NCBI GenBank assembly: GCA_947489925.1
Contig: CANLFK010000057.1
Span: forward strand, 1-12,461
DNA: 12,461 nt
Source of the DNA: Candidatus Caenarcanales bacterium
GTDB lineage: Bacteria; Cyanobacteriota; Vampirovibrionia; Caenarcaniphilales; Caenarcanaceae
Direction of reading: 5' to 3'
Below are positions 1 to 6,133 of the stretch, one piece after another. The first letter of the stretch is position 1; each line of letters opens with the position of its first letter. The position numbers and the translations under genes were made by a program. The notes under the pieces were generated by a model, which saw only the letters and a program-made list of their open reading frames with translations, searched no databases and was not told where the DNA came from.

Positions 1-133
1 AGAATAGCCCTTTAATATTAATAATCAATTAATGGGTATTTCCTATATTTTTGAACTCAAAGAAGGGGAATATCGCACTTTAAAGAAAAACTACACTATT
101 AAAAAGTCTTAATCAAACCGAAAAAGTAACAAT

Positions 134-160
134 AGCTAAAGTTTAATTCAATACTAAAAA
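134..160 (+). repeat. 27-bp direct repeat, copy 1, upstream of ridA
   Basis: A 27-base sequence beginning AGCTAAAGTTTAATTCAATA is identical at 3570-3596. The similarity extends loosely on both sides: both copies have AAACCGAA a little upstream, and both are followed by an AT-rich TATAAAAT/GATAATAT-like box, then ATATATGA and ATTCTT. Both copies precede a + strand gene, this one ending 41 bases before the ridA ATG. The most likely reading is a shared promoter or regulator-binding element, with TATAAA at 163-168 as a possible -10. I see no good -35 hexamer at 17 bases. A degenerate mobile repeat is the alternative. Confidence 0.7.
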
Positions 161-201
161 ATTATAAAATATATGAATTCTTGAAAATTAAGGAATTAAA
201 A

Positions 202-597
202 ATGTCTTCTGTTAAAATTTCTTCGGAGTCTCCTTTTGAAGATATTATTGGTTTTTCAAGAGCGGTAAGAGTCGGCAATCTTATTGTAATTTCGGGTACT
301 GCTCCAGTTCAGCCAAACGGATTAACGGCCTTTAAAGATGATGTTTATGGGCAAACTAAATATTGTTTTCAGATAATAGAAAAAACTTTGAAAAAAGCTG
401 GCTCAACCTTGAAAGACATCGTTAGAACACGCATTATGCTTGTAAAAATTTCTACATGGAAAGAAGCGGCTCAAGCTCATGGAGAAATTTTCAAAGATAT
501 AAAACCAGCTTGTACTTTTATGGAAATAAGCCGCTTTATAAATGAAGAATGGTTAGTTGAAATTGAAACTGACGGAATTATAGCAATCCCCAACTAA
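202..597 (+). CDS. Rid-family (YjgF/YER057c/UK114) protein lacking the RidA arginine
   Basis: A 131-residue protein, the normal length for the family. Rid proteins are small cytosolic trimers; true RidA hydrolyses reactive enamine/imine intermediates released by PLP enzymes. Visible family features are the early strand RVGNLIVISGTAPV, the central VRTRIMLVKISTW with a following AHGEIF, and the C-terminal EWLVEIETDGI. Aligned by eye to RidA, the PAR-S-C-V-E-V segment that carries the imine-binding arginine reads PACTFMEI here, so that Arg is replaced by Cys. That places it with Rid subfamilies whose activity is unproven. I chose ATG 202 rather than TTG 181 because AAGGA at 190-194 sits 7 bases before it. 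The gene stands alone and converges on the pentapeptide gene. Confidence 0.9.
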   Translation: MSSVKISSESPFEDIIGFSRAVRVGNLIVISGTAPVQPNGLTAFKDDVYGQTKYCFQIIEKTLKKAGSTLKDIVRTRIMLVKISTWKEAAQAHGEIFKDIKPACTFMEISRFINEEWLVEIETDGIIAIPN

Positions 598-700
598 AAT
601 AAATTTTGAAGATTTTAATTACTTTTAGTATTCACTAGACCACTTGAGAGCGGAATTTTAAAAATTAAAAATCATTAACATTAAATGGAGTAAAGTGCGA

Positions 701-3442
701 TTAATAATAAACTTCACCAGATTCATGATACGACTCAACATCACCTATTTTACTTGTACTTGGGTCTGCTGTTTTGATTTCCTTGGGTAATTGTATTTTA
801 CTAGCAATACCAATATGTTTTAAATATTTATTTGCTAGTATTCTACGATCATCCTCTTTAATTGAAGCTTTATTATTATATTTATATGCTGGTCCTAGTA
901 CTAAGCCACCATCTAATAATATTCTAATATCAAAACCAGATACCATTTTTCCTTGATTATCTCTTACCTCCATCCAAACTACATTAGATGTGCCAACCCA
1001 GCCCATTTGTAAATGACCATTCGATTGACCTGGTACAGATGTACACTGAGACGAAGTAACATTTTCTCCATTGAATATTGCATCTGTGCCAGAAACCGCC
1101 TTGAATGTATATTCTCCTATTTTTGTTTCAAAATTTCCCCTTATATTCTCGGGTTTAAATTTTGGGTGCAATTCCTTCATCTTATTAGACCAAGAATAGT
1201 CATATGTTTCTTTAAATCGCTCGTCAAAGTTTTTTAATAATTGTTTATCAATTTCTGCTTTTTGTTCTGTTGATAAATTTGGGAAATTAATGTCTGTTAA
1301 ATATTGTTCAAAAATTGGATATATTTCTTTTATTACCCCTGAATTTTCTTCTTGGGAATGCCTCATATATCCTAAAAATGTCATTAATCTTTTTAAATTA
1401 GATGGATTTTTGGAAATATTTTCTACTATTGTTTTTGTTTTTTCTGGGGTAATAAAATCAAAACTCTCTATGGACTCTGAAATCGCACTCATGTAACTAG
1501 ACTGAATAATAGAGTTTATATTTTTCTTAAATAAATCCATTCTTTGATTATCTGTCGGTTTGAAATCATTTTCTTTTATAAAGGTTTTTAGCTTATCTGT
1601 ATCTAAATTTTGTGAGTTTTTATGAAGTTGTGCATTAATAGCAGTAATAAATTTAGGATTATTTTCTGGTATATTTAGGTTCAAAAGAGTATTTAACTTT
1701 TTATATTGTTCAATAATTTGGTTCGTAATTGGTTTCGGCGTATTGCTTATAATAGTCTGAACTAAAAATTCGGCTGAATCACTTTGACTTTGAATAATTT
1801 TGTTTATTTCATTTCTAATAAATTCACCATTTGAGTCTAAATATTTATTTGCAAGTTTTCTATTATTTTGTACTAATATAGAAAATTCATTTAATAGAGA
1901 ATATATATTTTGTTTTTGTTCATTATCAGCATTTTTTAATAAATTCAAATAGGTAACTCTGGTATCCTTCGGTAAAAGAGAAAGAAAATCTAAAGCATAA
2001 ATTGAAAGATTCCTACTTTGTTTATCAGGATTTTGCATTTCTCTTATTAACCAACAAATTATATCTGGAGTTTTTATATTGCTTAGAGCCTTTGCTAATT
2101 CTGGATAAACCTTATCTTTGGGGTTTGGACTATTGGTTGGAGTATATAATTTTTCTAGTGTAGAGAGTATATTATTAGTAGGATTTTCCTCTTCTACAAG
2201 CTGATTGAGTAAACTAACAGATAGGTCTTGTAATTCATTCGCTTCAAATCCAGAAAATATCTGCTTGTAAATTTCATATTTTTGTTCAAGCTCTGTAACA
2301 GATTCCAAAAACCCTATAGCCTGTTTAGAATTTTGAAGATTTATATATGCTTTTAGCTCTGTAGGTAAAGTAGCTCCTGTTAAGTTAGCTCTTATTAAAT
2401 CTAAATTTTGTAAGTTTGTTTCTGATAAATCAATATTTTGTAAATTACATTTTAGGCTATTTTTATCCAAACAACTCTTGAAAAAACCTAATAATTCATT
2501 TTGACTTAATTTTGCAAGTCCTTCTCGAGTTGGAATGAAGTTTTTTGGTGGTTTATCCAATTTTGCCTGAGTCCATTTAGCTCCTATTAAATTAACATCC
2601 GTCAAATTAGCTCCCCTTAATTTGGTGTCTATTAAGCTTGCTCGCCCTAAATCCGCTCCTGTTAAGTTCGCTCCTCTTAAATTAGCTTCGTATAAACTTG
2701 TTCCTTGAAGATTAGCTCCTCTTAAATCAGAATCTACCAAGGATAGATGATCTAGCTCCATATTACTAAAATCCAGTCCAGACAATCTCAATCCAGACAA
2801 TTCACCTAAAGCTGAACGAGTTAGCAAAAAATTCAAAAGTTGCCCTCTTGTCCATAAAGACATTGGCTTAAAGCCATCTGGTAAAGGATCAAACTGTGCA
2901 TCTTTTAAATTAGCTCCTGTTAAATCTGTTCCATCTAATCCTACATTTAGTAAATTAGCTCTCGTTAAATTAGCCTCTCTCAAATCAGTCCAACCCAAAT
3001 TAGCTCCTCTCAAATCAGCTCCTGTTAAGTTAGCTCCTCTCAAATCCACTTCAGTCAAATCCGCTCCTTTTAAGTTCAAAGCTGTTCCTGTATTTTTTGC
3101 TTTTTCTGTCAATTGTTTCATCAAGTCTGTCTTTTCATAACTTTCCATATTGTCCCAATTAATCTCTGGTGTTAAATAGCTGTCCCCATTCAGGTTTGTA
3201 ATAGATAAGGGTATTTTTTGTTTACCAAATTGAATTGGCTCGATCTTTTCTTTTTTTGCTTCTATTCTTTCTCTAACACCATATAGTTTTAATATTTCTA
3301 AACCCCCTTCTTGTTTAACTGGAACTGCAAGGGTAAAGCGTTTAGGTTTTTCAGTAATAACAGAAGATTGTCTTGTAGTGGAGGGGGCTTTGGTAGTTCT
3401 CTCAGGGCTTATTTGGCGAAAAAGTATTTTAGGAAATGACAT
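701..3442 (-). CDS. Large pentapeptide-repeat protein with unrecognised C-terminal domain
   Basis: 913 residues. Residues 1-35 are Ser/Thr/Pro-rich and probably disordered; there is no signal peptide. Pentapeptide repeats of the A(D/N)LxG type fall in three blocks at about 121-187, 216-297 and 330-360 and should form right-handed quadrilateral beta-helices. The blocks are separated by helical linkers that resemble each other (188-215 and 298-329, both with F-x-P followed by ELL/QLL-x-F). Residues 370-770 look alpha-helical and Lys/Asn-rich. A compact alpha/beta-like domain follows at about 775-880, with SSQCTS near 797-802, MEVRDNQG and SGFDIRILLDGGLVLGPAY; I do not recognise it with confidence. 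Pentapeptide proteins include gyrase-protecting DNA mimics and scaffolds, but the domain additions here suggest an adaptor or effector. No Shine-Dalgarno precedes the ATG; a good promoter lies at 3488-3515. A cytosolic role is inferred only from the missing signal. Confidence 0.9.
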   Translation of the reverse strand: MSFPKILFRQISPERTTKAPSTTRQSSVITEKPKRFTLAVPVKQEGGLEILKLYGVRERIEAKKEKIEPIQFGKQKIPLSITNLNGDSYLTPEINWDNMESYEKTDLMKQLTEKAKNTGTALNLKGADLTEVDLRGANLTGADLRGANLGWTDLREANLTRANLLNVGLDGTDLTGANLKDAQFDPLPDGFKPMSLWTRGQLLNFLLTRSALGELSGLRLSGLDFSNMELDHLSLVDSDLRGANLQGTSLYEANLRGANLTGADLGRASLIDTKLRGANLTDVNLIGAKWTQAKLDKPPKNFIPTREGLAKLSQNELLGFFKSCLDKNSLKCNLQNIDLSETNLQNLDLIRANLTGATLPTELKAYINLQNSKQAIGFLESVTELEQKYEIYKQIFSGFEANELQDLSVSLLNQLVEEENPTNNILSTLEKLYTPTNSPNPKDKVYPELAKALSNIKTPDIICWLIREMQNPDKQSRNLSIYALDFLSLLPKDTRVTYLNLLKNADNEQKQNIYSLLNEFSILVQNNRKLANKYLDSNGEFIRNEINKIIQSQSDSAEFLVQTIISNTPKPITNQIIEQYKKLNTLLNLNIPENNPKFITAINAQLHKNSQNLDTDKLKTFIKENDFKPTDNQRMDLFKKNINSIIQSSYMSAISESIESFDFITPEKTKTIVENISKNPSNLKRLMTFLGYMRHSQEENSGVIKEIYPIFEQYLTDINFPNLSTEQKAEIDKQLLKNFDERFKETYDYSWSNKMKELHPKFKPENIRGNFETKIGEYTFKAVSGTDAIFNGENVTSSQCTSVPGQSNGHLQMGWVGTSNVVWMEVRDNQGKMVSGFDIRILLDGGLVLGPAYKYNNKASIKEDDRRILANKYLKHIGIASKIQLPKEIKTADPSTSKIGDVESYHESGEVYY

Positions 3443-3487
3443 AATTAAATTAGTTAGTTATTAATAAAGTTTTATTCTTTTCTTAAT

Positions 3488-3515
3488 ATTGTAATACTTT
3501 CACACTATGTGTCAA
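3488..3515 (-). promoter_or_regulatory. Sigma70-type promoter of the pentapeptide gene with overlapping palindrome
   Basis: On the minus strand TTGACA (3510-3515) is followed after 16 bases by TACAAT (3488-3493), a perfect -35 and a 5/6 -10 box. The predicted start near 3481 gives a leader of about 38 bases to the ATG at 3442. The interrupted palindrome ACAC-TAT-GTGT (3502-3512) overlaps the -35 box and could be an operator. Seen by inspection only. Confidence 0.6.
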
Positions 3516-3569
3516 GACTTAAAAAAATAGTGCCTTTGAATATTTACAATACTTTGCAAAATAAACCGA

Positions 3570-3596
3570 AGCTAAAGTTTAATTCAATACTAAAAA
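3570..3596 (+). repeat. 27-bp direct repeat, copy 2, upstream of the envelope operon
   Basis: Exact match to 134-160. It ends 45 bases before the TTG start at 3642 and is followed by GATAAT at 3602-3607, a plausible -10 box. Together with copy 1 it suggests a common regulatory element for the Rid gene and the 3642-6117 operon. Confidence 0.7.
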
Positions 3597-3641
3597 GACA
3601 TGATAATATATGATTAAATTCTTCAATGCGTAAATATTAAA

Positions 3642-4085
3642 TTGACATCAGTACAAATTACAACTTTAGCTATTTTAGTTTCACTTTGGGTTTTTGGTGG
3701 CTTAAGGCTTTTGTGGAGTGGCTCTTTTATGCTAATTAGTCAGCCGATTACTGGTTTTTTATTAATTATTAGTATTGTGGTGGCTTTGACTATTGGTTCA
3801 GCAAAAGGTCATTTTTTATTGTCTAAAACAGCTCAAAGATCTTTAGATAATTTAAAATTACTAGAAAATAAAATGGCAAATTATTTCATTGGCTGGATCA
3901 AGGTTTTGGGCAAAAGAGGTTTAATTATGATTAGCTTAATGATAGTTTTGGGCATTGTTTTAGGTAATTTTTTGCCACCTTTTGGTCGTGGTCTATTGCG
4001 TATAACCATTGGCATTGCTTTAATTATTGGTTCATATCATTTATCTTTAGGCTTTAAAAATTCAAAAAATCAAATCACCAATTAA
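3642..4085 (+). CDS. Small integral membrane protein, four predicted transmembrane segments
   Basis: 147 residues, very hydrophobic. Hydrophobic stretches lie at about 5-26, 35-53, 93-114 and 117-136, with a charged cytosolic-looking loop at 56-92 (SAKGHF...KTAQRSLDNLKLLENKMANYF...). The pattern of a short glycine/lysine turn after helix 2 followed by a KTA-R motif resembles small uncharacterised membrane proteins found in many bacteria, but I cannot name a family. The start is uncertain: TTG 3642 is the first start codon in frame, and the ATG at 3626 is out of frame and stops at once. No Shine-Dalgarno is visible. It is the first gene of a tight operon with the secreted propeller (11 bases downstream) and the DUF1460 enzyme, which suggests an envelope role. 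Confidence 0.7.
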   Translation: MTSVQITTLAILVSLWVFGGLRLLWSGSFMLISQPITGFLLIISIVVALTIGSAKGHFLLSKTAQRSLDNLKLLENKMANYFIGWIKVLGKRGLIMISLMIVLGIVLGNFLPPFGRGLLRITIGIALIIGSYHLSLGFKNSKNQITN

Positions 4086-4096
4086 TTTATAAAATA

Positions 4097-5251
4097 ATGA
4101 AAACTCAGAACAAAATATATTTGGCTTTTTTCTTAGGTTTAAATTTACTTTTTGCCCCATCGCCTAATATTAAAGCTGAAACGGAAACAGTAAAAGCAAA
4201 AATTGAAAAAGACCATAATATTTATTATTTGAGTTCTTCGGGCTATTTACTAAAATTGAACTTAGATACAGTCAATGAAAGCGGGCAAATTACAGCTGGA
4301 TTAATGCCTTGGGGTTTAACTTCATATGGGGGACATATTTATATTTCTGATTTTGGTTCAGATCAAATTTTTGACTTTGCCCCGTCTGAAAAGTATTTGA
4401 ATAAAGTAAAAGTGGCCGATCAGCTTGGATTAAAAGAAATTGAGATATTTACAAGCAAAGATAAATTAAAAGCCAAGAAAAAACCTTCAATTCAAGCCGC
4501 TTTTGAAAAAATACACAAGCCAAAAATTAAACCAGCCAAAGATGAAAACCAAGAACCTTTGGATATTGCTAAGCATAATAAACGATTAGGTTTATCTAAT
4601 ATGGCTTGCAGTGATAAATATTTATTTGTAATTAGTACTTTAAAAAATAAAGTTGAAGTATTTAGCCGTGATAAATTAGAAAGAGTTTCTTCTTTGACCG
4701 TTGGAGACAGACCTTCTCATATTTCAATTAGCCCAAATGGTTCAACTATTGCTGTTAGTTCAATTGGTTTTAATAAGGTTTATTTAATTTCAGCTAATAA
4801 TGATAATTTTGAATTAAAGTCTGAAATTAGTGTACAAGAAGGTCCAACCGAAATAGCTTGGCTAAATGAAAATCGCTTATTTGTTTTAAATCGTGGTGCT
4901 GACAGTATTTCGGTACTTGATAATATAGGCAAAGAAAGTAAAGTATTAGAAACAATTAAATTGAATGCTCCCATTAATACTATGGCTTTAGCAACCGACA
5001 AAAAGTTGATTTATGCTCTGAATGGAACTGAACAGAAATTGTTTTTGATTAATACTGATAATTATAAATTTGAACAAAAAGATATTAATGAGAGCTTAAA
5101 ATTTGCTAATTTGCTTTTGCCTTTGAATAATGAAGAATTATTAATTGGAAGTGAGCCAGACGGTAAATTAATGATTCTTAACTTAAAGACTTTTGAAACA
5201 ATTAAAAAAATTCAAACTAATCTTTTACCAAAAGCTATTATTTCTTTATAG
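4097..5251 (+). CDS. Secreted YncE-like beta-propeller protein
   Basis: 384 residues. An N-terminal Sec signal peptide is clear (MKTQNK, hydrophobic core 8-20, probable cleavage after NIKA at 27), so the protein is exported. The rest carries repeated propeller-blade strands: YYLSSSGYLLKLNL (43-56), HIYISDFGSDQIFDF (80-94), YLFVISTLKNKVEVFS (175-190), TIAVSSIGFNKVYLIS (217-232), LFVLNRGADSISVLD (261-275), IYALNGTEQKLFLIN (305-319) and ELLIGSEPDGKLMILN (347-362). This fits a seven-bladed propeller of the YncE/surface-antigen type (YVTN-like). Between the second and third blades is a lysine-rich insert (about 100-162) that breaks the fold. Such proteins usually bind ligands or partners, and none can be predicted here. 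It lies 8 bases upstream of the DUF1460 gene and is probably cotranscribed. No Shine-Dalgarno is visible. Confidence 0.8.
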   Translation: MKTQNKIYLAFFLGLNLLFAPSPNIKAETETVKAKIEKDHNIYYLSSSGYLLKLNLDTVNESGQITAGLMPWGLTSYGGHIYISDFGSDQIFDFAPSEKYLNKVKVADQLGLKEIEIFTSKDKLKAKKKPSIQAAFEKIHKPKIKPAKDENQEPLDIAKHNKRLGLSNMACSDKYLFVISTLKNKVEVFSRDKLERVSSLTVGDRPSHISISPNGSTIAVSSIGFNKVYLISANNDNFELKSEISVQEGPTEIAWLNENRLFVLNRGADSISVLDNIGKESKVLETIKLNAPINTMALATDKKLIYALNGTEQKLFLINTDNYKFEQKDINESLKFANLLLPLNNEELLIGSEPDGKLMILNLKTFETIKKIQTNLLPKAIISL

Positions 5252-5259
5252 TAAATTTT

Positions 5260-6117
5260 ATGAATAGAAGGGAATTTTGTAAATTTTTATTTTTATTACC
5301 AACCCTTAGTTTTAGCTTTAATGCTTGCCAAGCCAAAGACAAAAAATTAATAAATCTTAACCCAGAAGAAGTATTATTTCAGCAAAAAATTAAATGGGCT
5401 ATTAATAATTCTTTAGAAAAAAAGCCTTTAAATATAATTATTCTTGAATTAGCAAAATCTTTTTTGAATGCTCCTTATGAAGCTGGAACTTTGGATTTGT
5501 ATAATACAGAAACCGAAAGATTGATTATTAATTTACATAGTTTTGATTGTTTTACTTTCCTCGAAACAGTTTTAGCTTTAGCAAGATGTATAAAAAAACA
5601 GAAAACAACTTTTGCTGACCATAAGCGTGAACTAGAGTTTATTCGTTATCGAAACGGTAAATTAACTAATTATGAAAGTCGTTTGCATTATTTTTCGGAA
5701 TGGATTTTAAATGGCTCTCAGAAAAGAATTGTTAAATTAATTAATGGACCAGATTTAATTCAAAAACCAATTTTTTATTTAAGCCAAAATTCTGCGACAG
5801 CTAAAAATAATCAGTTAATTCAAGACTCAGAAAAAAAATTAAGTAGTTTAAAATTACCAAGTTTTAATTGTTTATCTTTGCAAAATCCTAGCCAATTAGC
5901 TTTGCTTCAAGAAGGAGATATTATTGGTTTTACTTCTAATATTGAAGGTTTAGATATTAATCATGTTGGTTTCTTAATCAAAAAGCCAGACCAAACTTTA
6001 TCTTTCATTCATGCTTCTAGTCGAAATCAAAAAGTTGAAATTTACAAAGATAGTCTGGCTAATTATTGCAGTAGTTTAAAGTCAAATAGTGGCATTTTAG
6101 TAGCTCGCCCTTTTTAG
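5260..6117 (+). CDS. DUF1460 (NlpC/P60-fold) amidase-like cell-wall enzyme
   Basis: 285 residues. The family (PF07313) has an NlpC/P60-like papain fold and includes peptidoglycan-fragment amidases of the N-acetylmuramoyl-L-alanine amidase type. The catalytic Cys is C97 in SFDCFTFLETVLALA, and the His is probably H235 in DINHVGFL, followed by FIHAS (H251). The family blocks IRYRNGK (128-134) and SRLHYFSEWI (140-149) are clear. The N-terminus MNRREFCKF followed by a hydrophobic stretch fits a Tat signal (RR-x-F-x-K), and NAC at 21-23 is a poor lipobox, so export is likely and lipidation doubtful. It is the last gene of the 3642-6117 operon and ends 16 bases from the convergent mutS stop, with no obvious terminator between. 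Substrate is inferred from the family only. Confidence 0.88.
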   Translation: MNRREFCKFLFLLPTLSFSFNACQAKDKKLINLNPEEVLFQQKIKWAINNSLEKKPLNIIILELAKSFLNAPYEAGTLDLYNTETERLIINLHSFDCFTFLETVLALARCIKKQKTTFADHKRELEFIRYRNGKLTNYESRLHYFSEWILNGSQKRIVKLINGPDLIQKPIFYLSQNSATAKNNQLIQDSEKKLSSLKLPSFNCLSLQNPSQLALLQEGDIIGFTSNIEGLDINHVGFLIKKPDQTLSFIHASSRNQKVEIYKDSLANYCSSLKSNSGILVARPF

Positions 6118-6133
6118 AAATTTTACAAGAGGT

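Noticed and set aside
32..112. A 26-codon frame from ATG 32 that could be a remnant gene end.
   Set aside because: Too short, no homology recognised, closed by a TAG at 5-7 and without a Shine-Dalgarno; not supportable as a gene.
774..1496. Short + strand frames opposite the pentapeptide gene.
   Set aside because: They lie antisense inside a clear coding region and show no domain, ribosome-binding site or sensible composition.
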